From: JADJNW01 sp964526645
GTDB taxonomy: Bacteria; Bacteroidota; Bacteroidia; Chitinophagales; Saprospiraceae
Assembly: GCA_964526645.1 (NCBI GenBank)
Contig: CAZGJN010000014.1
Span: 14,883 to 78,882, forward strand
Length of the DNA: 64,000 bases
Direction: 5' to 3'
Shown: positions 16,717 to 25,470 of the stretch, in pieces
Layout: each line of letters starts with the position of its first letter
How positions within the stretch are numbered: the first letter of the stretch is position 1
Notes under the pieces: generated by a model
Seen by the model: the letters and a program-made list of their open reading frames with translations, nothing else
Databases searched by the model: none
Told to the model about the DNA's origin: nothing
Position numbers and translations under genes: made by a program

Positions 16717-16766
16717 CGACCCCGTGCGTGACAGGCACGTATTCTAACCAACTGAACTACCAGACC
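16693..16766 (-). tRNA. tRNA-Asp (GUC)
   Basis: 74 nt on the minus strand. The acceptor stem GGTCTGG/CCAGACC is perfect; D-loop GTTCAGTTGGTTAGAAT; anticodon loop CTGTCAC gives anticodon GUC; T-arm GCGGG-TTCGAGT-CCCGT; discriminator G as expected for Asp. CCA is not encoded. A partial second copy lies 380 bp downstream. Confidence 0.97.
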
Positions 16767-16905
16767 AATGTCTTGAAAATTTCGCGTTTCTTGCTTTTCA
16801 GAAGCGCGAGTGCAAATGTATGATAGATTTTCTAATAGCGCAATACGCTACCAAAAAAAAATGAAAAAAAGTGATGGAACGTCCTCTTCGCATCTGGCTT
16901 ATTGC

Positions 16906-16913
16906 TAACTTTG
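16906..16913 (+). promoter_or_regulatory. Candidate -7 element for accA
   Basis: TAACTTTG fits TAnnTTTG exactly, 65 bp before the accA start. No clear TTG is seen at the expected -33 distance, so this is a tentative promoter. Confidence 0.4.
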
Positions 16914-16978
16914 TTTTTCCTTTACAAAAATAACCCCTGCAACCCGGTATCAATTTCAATGGGCAAAACACTGCAACT

Positions 16979-17944
16979 ATGGTTTTCTTGGATTTCGAAA
17001 AACCTTTAGAAGTTCTTTATGAACAGCTCGAAAAGATCAAACAAGTAGGAGAAGAAGGGGAGATTGAAGTAGAACCAATGATCAAAGAGCTGGAGTTGAA
17101 GATTAAAAATAAGCGCAAAGAATTATATACCACTCTGAATGGCTGGCAGAAGGTTCAAATTTCAAGACACCCCGAACGCCCCTACACGCTCTATTACATA
17201 GAGCAAATATGCAAAAAATTTATAGAATTGCATGGGGACCGGTGTGTAAGAGACGATAAAGCTATCGTGGGCGGAATAGGAAGTTTGGATGGACAAACCG
17301 TAATGATAATGGGGCATCAGAAAGGGATCAATATCAAAATGCGCCAATACCGCAACTTTGGTATGGCAAACCCTGAAGGCTATCGCAAGGCATTGCGGCT
17401 TATGAAAATGGCAGAGCGTTTCCATTTTCCAGTTGTTACCTTGATTGACACACCAGGGGCTTACCCTGGGCTGGAAGCTGAAGAAAGAGGGCAAGCAGAG
17501 GCTATTGCCCGCAACCTATTTGAAATGGCTCAACTCAAAGTGCCTATTGTTTGTGTTGTTATTGGAGAGGGAGCTTCGGGAGGCGCTTTGGGGATTGGTC
17601 TGGGAGATCGGGTCTATATGATGGAGTACACCTGGTACTCGGTTATTTCGCCGGAGTCTTGTTCCTCTATTTTGTGGCATAGCTGGGATTATAAAGAACA
17701 AGCGGCGGAAGCACTCAAATTGACCGCTGACCACATGCATAATTTCGAGCTGATTGATGGAATTATCAAAGAACCTATTGGCGGCGCCCACAGCAATCCG
17801 GAGGAAGCTGCCAGGCTACTCAAAAAGCAAATCAAAAAAGCCCTCTCAGAACTCAGTGAACTAAGTGCAGAGGAAAGGATAGAAGCACGTATCAATAAAT
17901 ACGCCAACATGGGCGTTTATGACAAAGTATCAACGACAGAATAA
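16979..17944 (+). CDS. accA: Acetyl-CoA carboxylase, carboxyltransferase alpha subunit
   Basis: 321 residues, normal for AccA. It pairs with AccD to transfer the carboxyl group from biotin to acetyl-CoA, giving malonyl-CoA for fatty-acid synthesis in the cytoplasm. Visible hallmarks: N-terminal helical region (KELELKIKNKRKELYTTL), HPERPYTLYYI, GDRCVRDDKAIVGG, the oxyanion-type glycines VIGEGASGGALGIGLGDRV, and YSVISPESCSSILW. First gene of a same-strand run with a DUF6913 protein and dapA. accD is not in this window, as is usual when accA and accD are unlinked. Confidence 0.97.
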   Translation: MVFLDFEKPLEVLYEQLEKIKQVGEEGEIEVEPMIKELELKIKNKRKELYTTLNGWQKVQISRHPERPYTLYYIEQICKKFIELHGDRCVRDDKAIVGGIGSLDGQTVMIMGHQKGINIKMRQYRNFGMANPEGYRKALRLMKMAERFHFPVVTLIDTPGAYPGLEAEERGQAEAIARNLFEMAQLKVPIVCVVIGEGASGGALGIGLGDRVYMMEYTWYSVISPESCSSILWHSWDYKEQAAEALKLTADHMHNFELIDGIIKEPIGGAHSNPEEAARLLKKQIKKALSELSELSAEERIEARINKYANMGVYDKVSTTE

Positions 17945-18004
17945 ACGCAACAAAAGAGAGAAGCGACAAGGGCTTAATCTTCTCAATACCACAACCACTA
18001 TGCT

Positions 18005-18556
18005 ATGAGTTTGCTTCAAAATTTGAGAAATCGCTTTTTTCAACGTGCTTTAAAACAACAAGCCAGACAAAACACAGCCGCTCGCCGGTCTATCAACTTC
18101 AATGATGCTCAATTCATTGGATTGTTATTTGACGCTACTGATTTGGATGAGCGGGAAATTGTATTTCAATATGCTGAAAAGCTCCGCGATCGGCATAAAA
18201 GAATTAAATTATTAGGCTTTTTTGACAGTATGGTGGAAGATTCCAATTTCACATTCAAATATTTTAACCGAAAAAAACTGGACTGGGCTCAAAGACCCAT
18301 CGGTGAAAATGTGCAGGAATTTGCTGCACAACCATTTGATTTGATGATTCATTTGAGTACCACTGCAAAGCCACAGATGGATTATATCGCTGCTATTTCA
18401 AAAGCCCACCTTCGCATAGGACCCTATTCCGACAACACGTTTTGCTACGATGTGATGATTGATAGTGGCAGCAATAAAAACCTCAAGGATTTTATCCAAC
18501 AAATGGAATCTGTTTTAGAAAAAACAAGCACCCGACATGAAACAACACAAGTTTAG
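18005..18556 (+). CDS. DUF6913-type conserved Bacteroidota protein
   Basis: 183 residues, soluble, no signal peptide. It resembles the DUF6913 family: a basic N-terminal helix (LLQNLRNRFFQRALKQQAR), then an alpha/beta pattern with IGLLFDATDLDE, KLLGFF, FDLMIHLS and LRIGPYSDNTFCYDVMID. Its 3' end overlaps the start of dapA by 20 bp, so the two are probably translated together. Function is unknown; the steady linkage to dapA in this phylum is from memory, not checked. Confidence 0.75.
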   Translation: MSLLQNLRNRFFQRALKQQARQNTAARRSINFNDAQFIGLLFDATDLDEREIVFQYAEKLRDRHKRIKLLGFFDSMVEDSNFTFKYFNRKKLDWAQRPIGENVQEFAAQPFDLMIHLSTTAKPQMDYIAAISKAHLRIGPYSDNTFCYDVMIDSGSNKNLKDFIQQMESVLEKTSTRHETTQV

Positions 18557-19436
18557 AGGCACAGGTGTTGCCCTTATTACGCCTTTTCGCAATAAAGCAA
18601 TTGATTATCCCGCCCTGGAGCGCATTATCGAATTTGTTTTGCAAGGCGGCGTGGATTATATCGTATCGCTTGGCACTACTGGCGAAGCCGTAACACTTAC
18701 TGCCAAAGAATGCCGTGACGTACTGAATTTCACTATAAAAATCGTAGCGGAACGCGTTCCGATTGTGGCGGGTTATTTTGGCTCTAATTTTACAGAAAGG
18801 TTGGTTGAAAGCATTAAAATATATGATTTCGAGGGTGTAGATGCCATCATGTCGAGTAGCCCGGCTTATACCAAGCCTTCCCAAGAGGGTATTTTTCAGC
18901 ATTATATGGCAATCGAAGCAGTATCGCCCCGCCCGATTATCATTTACAATGTGCCAGGCAGAACCAGCTCTAATGTAAAACCAGGAACAATTCTTCGGTT
19001 AGCGCAGGCGAGTGAAAAGTTTATTGCTGTAAAAGAAGCTTCGGGCGATGTTACACAGGCAATGCAAATCATCAAAAATCGTCCGGCGCATTTGTTGGTA
19101 CTCTCTGGTGATGATCCACTCACCTTACCCATCATTGCAAGTGGTGGCGACGGTGTGATTTCCGTTATTGCCAATGCTTTTCCAGCACAGTTTTCTGACA
19201 TGGTGCGGGCAGCTTTACAAGATGATATGAACACAGCGCGCCGGCTCAATCTGGACTTACTCGATATTCACCCCTGGCTGTATGTGGATGGCAATCCCTC
19301 TGGTATCAAAGCCGCTATGGAAATTCTGGGGCTATGTACCAAAGAAGTGCGTATTCCTCTTACCCCTGTACAGGATAGTACCTACCAGGCTTTGAAGCAG
19401 GAGATTGAAAAAGTGCGACTGATGAGCAAGGTGTAG
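18537..19436 (+). CDS. dapA: 4-hydroxy-tetrahydrodipicolinate synthase
   Basis: 299 residues. Condenses pyruvate with aspartate semialdehyde, the first committed step of the lysine and diaminopimelate pathway. Hallmarks: GTGVALITPF, SLGTTGEAVTLT, the active-site Tyr in IIIYNVPGRTSSN, and the Schiff-base Lys in FIAVKEASGD, then LSGDDPLTLPIIASGGDG. Supplies meso-diaminopimelate for the cell wall together with dapD at 25.5 kb. Its start overlaps the DUF6913 gene. Confidence 0.97.
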   Translation: MKQHKFRGTGVALITPFRNKAIDYPALERIIEFVLQGGVDYIVSLGTTGEAVTLTAKECRDVLNFTIKIVAERVPIVAGYFGSNFTERLVESIKIYDFEGVDAIMSSSPAYTKPSQEGIFQHYMAIEAVSPRPIIIYNVPGRTSSNVKPGTILRLAQASEKFIAVKEASGDVTQAMQIIKNRPAHLLVLSGDDPLTLPIIASGGDGVISVIANAFPAQFSDMVRAALQDDMNTARRLNLDLLDIHPWLYVDGNPSGIKAAMEILGLCTKEVRIPLTPVQDSTYQALKQEIEKVRLMSKV

Positions 19437-19480
19437 CGCCATTTTTAATTCGGTATAATGATGCAGTCTTTTGGCGCATC

Positions 19481-19518
19481 AAAAAAAAGGCAGGCTGAGA
19501 ATTATTACCAACCTACCT
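19481..19518 (-). terminator. Terminator of the outer-membrane transporter gene
   Basis: On the minus strand AGGTAGGTTG and CAGCCTGCCT form a ten-pair stem (two G-U) followed by eight T. On the plus strand the same pairs would include mismatches, so it serves mainly the minus-strand gene, although it lies between two convergent genes. Confidence 0.8.
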
Positions 19519-19533
19519 CCTTTTTCTTTTAGA

Positions 19534-21006
19534 TTAGAATTTAAATCCAAGCGTCAGCAGCAACTGATTGTTATCAACATCTGTATCAACAAATTGCTGA
19601 GGCGCTTCAGAAGTCAAGTAGGGGATATAGGTTTCTTTGAAAGACCGGTGCCGGTAAGCGAGGTCTATAAAAAACGAGCGTTCGCGAATGCCAAATCCAG
19701 CGCTGTAAGAATTCGTAACAGTATCATCATTGGCATAGGGTGAAGCGTGCATCCCCAAACCACCTCTGAACCGAAAAATATCGTAAGCAAACTCTCCGCC
19801 CAACCGAATATTTATTGCGGCAGATAGTTCGTTTACAATTTCGGCATTTGCTTCTCTGGTATCCGAGGCAAAATCATCAAAATTAAACTTTGCTTTTCCG
19901 TAATCCACCCATTCCACCTCACCGGATAAGAAGCCCGCCTTCCCGAAAACGAGCCCTGCACTACCGATATATCGCCAGGGTGTTTGTAGCTTGTATTCAA
20001 AGATGCCATCTGGAGAATTAGCACTGCCAGTAAGGAATTCGCCATTATCTGTAAAATTATAAACCATGGAAGAAAAATAATTATCTTCCAGGCTGTAGCT
20101 CGTAGGCGAATGCACCGCCGCCCCAATGCGTAGCATCTGATGCAATCGAAGGATTAAGCCTAATTTGAAATTCACGCCGATGCCTGTGCTGGTAAGTTCT
20201 TCCGTGTACTCAAGGTCTTCAAAAAAAGGAATATCGCCATCTGGTCCATCGCCTTCGTCGCTTTCTGCATACGTTTTATTTTGAGAAAAGCTTACAAAAG
20301 GAACGCCAATGGTGGCACCAATAAGCACCCTTTCTTTGTAATTACCGGCAAAAGAAAAAACGAGTTCGCTGATAGCCCCTTTGGTGAGAACAGTTTGATT
20401 TTTGCGAACCAAGGCACCTGGCGACAATTCAAAATCGGAGTTGTAAATATTATCATTATTAAAATCATAGATGGCTTCTGCATCAACGGCAAGCCCCGAC
20501 TCAAAGTCATCCAAGCCAAAATCGCTATTAGCCAGTTCCAAAAAGCGGTCTGTAATAGACCCTTCCGAGTTACCATTGAAATAGAGTGCCCGATTGAAAT
20601 TTGCAATTCGATTCAATCCAATGCCGAAATTGAAAGTCGCCCAGTTTTGATCAGAGGGTTGTGATGCGACGACCACTCCAAAGCTTGGAATATTAAAAAC
20701 GCTGCGATTCTCCTCCAAAAAGCGCCCTGCTTGATCATTCGTCAGTAATGCTTGAGTGGAAGTATTGGCTATGCCCGTAGATAATACGAATTCGGATTTG
20801 CGATACCAGCCTAAGCCGGCAGGATTCGTACTGAGCACCGAAAAATCGGCACCCAAGGCCCCCAAGGCACTCCCGGCCCCTACAGCCCTGGCAGTACTTC
20901 CAAAGTCATAATAAGAAAATCGTAAAGCATCTACGAAACCCTGGCTCCAAAGAAAACTGCAATAAGTAGCGGTAAAAAGTAGTGTAAGAATAATGCGATT
21001 GCTCAT
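19534..21006 (-). CDS. OmpP1/FadL-family outer-membrane barrel protein
   Basis: 490 residues from the ATG at 21006, where a signal peptide begins (NRIILTLLFTATYCSFLWSQ). The N-terminal plug-like segment (FGSTARAVGAGSALGALGAD, STNPAGLGWYRKSEF) is typical of FadL/OmpP1 proteins in Bacteroidota; the rest is alternating amphipathic beta strands ending in LLLTLGFKF. Such proteins let hydrophobic compounds cross the outer membrane; some relatives (PorV) shuttle T9SS cargo. The sequence fits the general transporter type rather than PorV, but this cannot be settled by eye. No operon partner: convergent with dapA and separated from the upstream gene by a terminator. Confidence 0.85.
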   Translation of the reverse strand: MSNRIILTLLFTATYCSFLWSQGFVDALRFSYYDFGSTARAVGAGSALGALGADFSVLSTNPAGLGWYRKSEFVLSTGIANTSTQALLTNDQAGRFLEENRSVFNIPSFGVVVASQPSDQNWATFNFGIGLNRIANFNRALYFNGNSEGSITDRFLELANSDFGLDDFESGLAVDAEAIYDFNNDNIYNSDFELSPGALVRKNQTVLTKGAISELVFSFAGNYKERVLIGATIGVPFVSFSQNKTYAESDEGDGPDGDIPFFEDLEYTEELTSTGIGVNFKLGLILRLHQMLRIGAAVHSPTSYSLEDNYFSSMVYNFTDNGEFLTGSANSPDGIFEYKLQTPWRYIGSAGLVFGKAGFLSGEVEWVDYGKAKFNFDDFASDTREANAEIVNELSAAINIRLGGEFAYDIFRFRGGLGMHASPYANDDTVTNSYSAGFGIRERSFFIDLAYRHRSFKETYIPYLTSEAPQQFVDTDVDNNQLLLTLGFKF

Positions 21007-21209
21007 CTGAGGTATTTTTTGGTAATAAGTCAATACACGACGGGGTTGTTTATGATTGATTCTTAACTAAGTCATTGCTCATTGAAAAATAACCATTAAA
21101 CACGTTGAAATATTTTGAAAACCAATGATTTGTGATAGACAAAAGCTATACATGTTCTGGAAATAAGTTCGATAAAGATTTTTTCACCTGAAAAAATGGG
21201 GAAGCACAG

Positions 21210-21254
21210 AAAAAATGGGTGGCAATAGACAGCAGCATGCCCACCCATTTTTTT
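21210..21254 (-). terminator. Strong bidirectional-type terminator
   Basis: AAAAAATGGGTGG (21210-21222) and CCACCCATTTTTT (from 21241) form a 13-bp stem, ending in T-runs in either direction. It ends the low-complexity protein gene and isolates the downstream OmpP1 gene. Confidence 0.85.
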
Positions 21255-21303
21255 GACCGTATTGGTTTAGTTGCCAAATTACTGTTTGATTAAAATCAGC
21301 ATC

Positions 21304-22620
21304 TTAGTTTCCGCCTCGGCGTGTTGAACCGCTGCTCTTATTGCTACTACTGCCACCACTGGATCTGGAACTGCCAGAACTGGATGACCCGCCACCGCCA
21401 CTCCTAGAACTACTGCTATTGTTTATTCTTGGGCCACTACTACTACTATCACTGCTGCCACCGCTCCTTCTAAACGAATCAGAAGAATTATTCCTGGAAG
21501 AATCATAGGAGCGCGTTCTGGGCGCTTCGTAGCTATCCTCATTCCGGCGGCGGGTTTGCGTTTCGGTTTTCGGTTTTTCAGTGGTATTGATTCGCTCTTT
21601 TGTCGTTTCCTTTGAGCGATTCGTTCTTTCATTGCCAGTATTAGTATCCCTGCGGTCATTCCACCAAGAACTTCTTTCCGTTTCTTTTTTATCTGTGGGG
21701 CGCTCTATTACAGTATTTCGTTCATTGATGATATCGTTTGTAGCTTTGCGTTTTTCAGAATGTGCCTTTTCTCGGTTAGAAATATTTTCCTCCTCGCTTA
21801 TCGGAGCAGCCTTTACCCTGTCATTAGGCAAGGTTACGCCGGTTGTTGTTTTTCGATCCGATGAGATTCCGGGATTGTCAAGGCGTGGATTTCGCCCACC
21901 GTTGGGAACAAAGGTGCTGTTGGTTCTTCTTGGCCCATAGTAAGTATTTTCCCGAATGTCATTGACCGTATTGTACACATAGCCGTTGCCCCAAGTAGGC
22001 GGGCAATAAAAACCACCGCCAAAGCCATTATTAAAGTTGAAGAAGTTGAAGGTAGGACCAAAAGACCAACTATTCCATCTATTCCAAGGATTCCATGGAT
22101 CCCAACTGTTCCAACCTAAACCCCAGCCCCAGGAGGGCCCCCAGGCATTCCAGTTATTCCAAGCGCCATAATTCCAACTGCTCCAGCGATTCCAACGATT
22201 CCATCTGCGCCAGCGCCACCAGTTGTTGGCACCATAGAAATCATCATAGATCAGCACAGTAATACCGGGCGTAAGAAATGGATCATAATATGCCAAATCT
22301 ACATATACCGGGTCAAAATAGTCAAATCCATATACTGGACGATGAAACCGGCGGATACGAGAGGAGTAATAGTAGTCATAATCCTCATAGTCATAAAATT
22401 CATCATCTTCATAGGTTTCTTCCTTCGCTTCATTGTAAGCGTAAGTGTCCTCTCTTTGGTTCTTATCGTACTTATAGGTATCCTTGTTCGGCTGATAGCC
22501 ATAAAAGAAGCCCTTGTCCCTGTCGGGGTCGTAGTACATATCATCGTATTGCTGAGCAGCGGCTGTACCAGCCCAACTCAAAAGTACCAAAAGGAAAACA
22601 ATTGGTTTATAGCTTTTCAT
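21304..22620 (-). CDS. Exported low-complexity protein (Tyr/Asp, Trp/Asn/Arg, Ser/Gly blocks)
   Basis: 438 residues with a signal peptide (IVFLLVLLSWAGTAAAQQ). Composition changes in blocks: residues 24-110 are Tyr/Asp-rich (DDEFYDYEDYDYYY); about 130-185 are a Trp/Asn/Arg/Gly-rich run with repeated NRWN/WNxW units; 185-215 are Phe/Asn/Gly-rich; 235-375 are charged with many Arg, Glu, Thr; the last 70 residues are nearly all Ser, Gly, Arg and Asn. No globular domain, cysteine pattern or sorting domain was found. It is probably an extracytoplasmic intrinsically disordered or prion-like protein, perhaps a matrix or cell-wall binding component; that is inference from composition. Single gene with its own terminator. 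Confidence 0.85.
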   Translation of the reverse strand: MKSYKPIVFLLVLLSWAGTAAAQQYDDMYYDPDRDKGFFYGYQPNKDTYKYDKNQREDTYAYNEAKEETYEDDEFYDYEDYDYYYSSRIRRFHRPVYGFDYFDPVYVDLAYYDPFLTPGITVLIYDDFYGANNWWRWRRWNRWNRWSSWNYGAWNNWNAWGPSWGWGLGWNSWDPWNPWNRWNSWSFGPTFNFFNFNNGFGGGFYCPPTWGNGYVYNTVNDIRENTYYGPRRTNSTFVPNGGRNPRLDNPGISSDRKTTTGVTLPNDRVKAAPISEEENISNREKAHSEKRKATNDIINERNTVIERPTDKKETERSSWWNDRRDTNTGNERTNRSKETTKERINTTEKPKTETQTRRRNEDSYEAPRTRSYDSSRNNSSDSFRRSGGSSDSSSSGPRINNSSSSRSGGGGSSSSGSSRSSGGSSSNKSSGSTRRGGN

Positions 22621-22862
22621 GCTGCAAAATTTTTAGTGCAATTACCAAAACTCTCTTATGCCTTAGAACATCTAATTTATTACTTTTGTGCCGATTTTTC
22701 TGTTAAAGGGCATTTAAATTCTATATTTTGACTGTTAAAGTATTTAAAAGATACATTTTAACAATTGTTAAAACTGGAACTATAAGCGGAAAGCCTTTGT
22801 AAAGGAAGTTTTGAAGGGCTTTGTGAAATCTCCATCATTTTTTCTAAATGCATCATTTTGTT

Positions 22863-24329
22863 ATGGCAAAAGAAATCACGACTCGGAGCGAAAATTATTC
22901 GCAGTGGTACATTGATATTGTAAAAAAAGCAGACCTGGCGGATAATTCTGCAGTGAAGGGGTGTATGGTAATCAAGCCTTATGGCTTCGCTATTTGGGAA
23001 AACATGCGCGATCAACTGGATCGGATGTTTAAGGAAACTGGCCATGTCAATGCTTATTTCCCGCTTTTTATACCAAAGAGTTTTATGAGCAGGGAAGCAG
23101 CCCATGTGGAGGGGTTTGCCAAGGAATGCGCTGTGGTAACACATTCTCGGCTCAAAAATGATCCAGAAGGCGGTGGTATCATTGTAGATCCTAACTCTAA
23201 GCTGGAAGAAGAGTTAATCGTAAGACCTACTTCTGAAACAGTTATTTGGAATACTTATCGAGATTGGATCAATTCTTATCGGGATTTGCCCTTGCTTATC
23301 AATCAGTGGGCAAACGTAGTTCGTTGGGAAATGCGTACCCGGCTTTTCCTGCGTACCACCGAATTCCTTTGGCAAGAAGGGCATACCGCTCATGCTACGG
23401 CGAAAGAGGCGATAGAAGAAACGCTTAAAATCCTGGACATATACACTCGGTTTGCAGAAGAATGGATGGCGATGCCGGTCATTAAAGGTGTGAAAACACC
23501 CAATGAGCGCTTTGCAGGGGCAGATGATACCTATTGCATCGAAGCACTGATGCAGGATGGCAAAGCGCTACAGGCGGGTACCTCGCATTTTTTGGGTCAG
23601 AATTTTGCGAAAGCTTTTGATGTGAAGTTTTTGAATGAAAATAACCAGGAAGAATACGTCTGGGCTACCTCCTGGGGTGTTTCTACCCGCCTGATTGGCG
23701 GATTGATTATGACCCATTCGGATGATGATGGACTGGTATTACCCCCTAAATTGGCACCGACCCAAGTGGTGATTATCCCAATTCCAAAACCCAGTGAAGT
23801 AATCGGTGAAGCAGCCGAAAAAGTCATGCGTGCTTTGCGCAGCAAGGGCATTTCTGTGAAATACGATACGGATATGAAAAATCGCCCGGGATTCAAATTC
23901 GCTGAATACGAAATGCGCGGTATCCCTGTTCGGTTGGCTATAGGAGAAAGAGACCTGGCAAACAACCAAATAGAAGTGGCACGCAGAGACACCAAGGAAA
24001 AAGTGTCTGTACCCATCGAGGGCATTGCAGATTATGTAGAAAAACTGCTGGAAGACATCCAGCAAAACCTGTTCAATCGCGCGCTTGCCTATCGCCAGGA
24101 GCATATCACCAAAGTAGAAACCTTCGAAGAGTTTAAGCAAGTACTGAGCCTTAAAGGGGGCTTCATTTCGGCGCATTGGGATGGCAGTGGCGAAACCGAA
24201 GAAAAAATAAAGGAACTCACTAACGCTACCATCCGATGTATTCCGCTGGAAGCCGATATGGAAGAAGGCAACTGTATTCTTACTGGCAAACCTTCCAAAC
24301 AAAGGGTTCTTTTCGCAAAGGCTTACTAA
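22863..24329 (+). CDS. proS: Prolyl-tRNA synthetase (short, archaeal/eukaryote-type)
   Basis: 488 residues from ATG 22863 (MAKEITTRSENYSQWY). Charges tRNA-Pro with proline. It is the short type lacking the bacterial editing insertion: class II motif 2 region (RWEMRTRLFLRTTEFLWQEGHTAHAT), motif 3 (WGVSTRLIGGLIMTHSDDDG), then an anticodon-binding domain (PPKLAPTQVVIIPI) and a C-terminal zinc-domain-like tail (GSGETEEKIKELTNATIRCI). This type is usual in Bacteroidota. A 15-bp in-frame upstream ATG is possible but lacks family similarity. Confidence 0.97.
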   Translation: MAKEITTRSENYSQWYIDIVKKADLADNSAVKGCMVIKPYGFAIWENMRDQLDRMFKETGHVNAYFPLFIPKSFMSREAAHVEGFAKECAVVTHSRLKNDPEGGGIIVDPNSKLEEELIVRPTSETVIWNTYRDWINSYRDLPLLINQWANVVRWEMRTRLFLRTTEFLWQEGHTAHATAKEAIEETLKILDIYTRFAEEWMAMPVIKGVKTPNERFAGADDTYCIEALMQDGKALQAGTSHFLGQNFAKAFDVKFLNENNQEEYVWATSWGVSTRLIGGLIMTHSDDDGLVLPPKLAPTQVVIIPIPKPSEVIGEAAEKVMRALRSKGISVKYDTDMKNRPGFKFAEYEMRGIPVRLAIGERDLANNQIEVARRDTKEKVSVPIEGIADYVEKLLEDIQQNLFNRALAYRQEHITKVETFEEFKQVLSLKGGFISAHWDGSGETEEKIKELTNATIRCIPLEADMEEGNCILTGKPSKQRVLFAKAY

Positions 24330-24367
24330 ACCGAGCAGGATTCTAATATTAAATTTTTTAGTCGCTA

Positions 24368-24398
24368 TTGACTGAAGGGGGCATAGTGTTTACCTTTG
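24368..24398 (+). promoter_or_regulatory. Canonical Bacteroidota promoter
   Basis: TTG at 24368-24370, 20 bp spacer, then TACCTTTG at 24391-24398, matching TTG-N20-TAnnTTTG. It lies about 48 bp before the start of the Lys-rich small protein gene and is the cleanest promoter seen in the window. Confidence 0.8.
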
Positions 24399-24445
24399 TG
24401 TTAATTTAATGTTAATTATTTTTTAACTAAGGGTAAATTTTTGAG

Positions 24446-24781
24446 ATGGAAGAAAATGAAAAAATGAGCAAAGCGCAAGACGTAAAAGAGGCTATTATTG
24501 AAACGACAAAGGCATCAACAGAGGGCTTTGCACAAGATAATCAAAAAGAGCGATATTTTTATCTGAAAAAGCAGGTCAAACAATTGCGCAAGCAGTTGAA
24601 AAAGGCGATAAAAAAGCTGGACAAATTTAAAAAAGCTTTCCGAAAGGCTCAAAAGAAGAAATTAGAAAATGTGGAGGAGATCGCCAGTAAAGTTTCGACT
24701 TTTAAGCAGGAACGGAAATTTTTAAAGCAAGCATTTAAAACGGCTAAAAGAGAGATGAAAATGATCAAAACAGTGGCTTAA
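24446..24781 (+). CDS. Small Lys-rich coiled-coil protein, unknown
   Basis: 111 residues, almost wholly helical by composition, with very many Lys (for example KKQVKQLRKQLKKAIKKLDK, then KKAFRKAQKKKLENVEE). The N-terminal 35 residues are acidic/neutral, the rest strongly basic, giving a high predicted pI. A second Met (residue 7) could be the start. No signal peptide or membrane segment. It has its own near-perfect promoter and is monocistronic. Basic coiled-coil proteins of this size can bind nucleic acid or act as linkers, but no family was recognised and no function is assigned. Confidence 0.75.
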   Translation: MEENEKMSKAQDVKEAIIETTKASTEGFAQDNQKERYFYLKKQVKQLRKQLKKAIKKLDKFKKAFRKAQKKKLENVEEIASKVSTFKQERKFLKQAFKTAKREMKMIKTVA

Positions 24782-24799
24782 CTTTTTTTAAGCGCGGCG

Positions 24800-24828
24800 G
24801 CAGGCTATTTCGGCATCGGGTAGCCTGC
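24800..24828. repeat. 8-bp hairpin between convergent genes
   Basis: GCAGGCTA and TAGCCTGC around a 13-nt loop in the 62-bp gap between the Lys-rich gene and pth. No T-run on either side, so it may be a factor-dependent or weak terminator shared by both genes. Confidence 0.5.
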
Positions 24829-24843
24829 TATGCCCTGAGAGGA

Positions 24844-25458
24844 TCATTTTTTGTTGAATTGATTCATGGTCATTTCTAAGCCGATAGTGCCAAAGCTTTT
24901 GATCGTTTCGGTAGCGTATTTTAGGATTTCAGGCAATTTTTCTGCCTCCTCCGCCGACCATTTGCCGAGCACATAGTCCACCTGTCTGCCTTTGGGGAAA
25001 TCATTGCCGATACCGACCCGAAGCCTGGCATAATTATTTGTATTCAAGGTGGCATCTATATCTTTCAAGCCATTGTGCCCACCATCATTGCCCTTGCTGC
25101 GCAGCCGCTGTGTACCAAAGGAGAGGTTCAGATCGTCCAGCACAACGAGTAAATTCGTCAGCGGGATATTTAATTTTTGAAGCCAGTAGCGAACCGCCTT
25201 TCCACTCCGATTCATGTAAGTAGAGGGTTTCAAAAGCATGAAAGTCCGCCCCTTGTGGCGCAACTCAGCAATATTGCCTAAATGTTCTTCCTTGAAAGAG
25301 ACATCAAAAGATTTGGCAACTTCATCCAGTACCTCAAAACCTATGTTGTGGCGGGTATTATCATAGTCCGCACCGATATTGCCAAGCCCAACGATGAGGT
25401 ATTTCATGTGGTCAGGTTCTGTTTTGTCACGAAAAAATATGCGTTTTAACCAATTCAC
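24844..25458 (-). CDS. pth: Peptidyl-tRNA hydrolase
   Basis: 204 residues. Frees tRNA from peptidyl-tRNA that has dropped off ribosomes. Hallmarks: YLIVGLGNIGADYDNTRHNI with the catalytic His, LLKPSTYMNRSGKAV, VVLDDLNLSFG, and GNDGGHNGLKDID. The core begins at MKYLIVGLGN (25407); the 17-residue extension before it (WLKRIFFRDKTEPDH) resembles extensions on other Bacteroidota Pth proteins, so the longer start is kept, with 25407 as alternative. Follows dapD by 12 bp and is probably co-transcribed with it. Confidence 0.96.
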   Translation of the reverse strand: MNWLKRIFFRDKTEPDHMKYLIVGLGNIGADYDNTRHNIGFEVLDEVAKSFDVSFKEEHLGNIAELRHKGRTFMLLKPSTYMNRSGKAVRYWLQKLNIPLTNLLVVLDDLNLSFGTQRLRSKGNDGGHNGLKDIDATLNTNNYARLRVGIGNDFPKGRQVDYVLGKWSAEEAEKLPEILKYATETIKSFGTIGLEMTMNQFNKK

Positions 25459-25470
25459 TCAAGTACTTTT

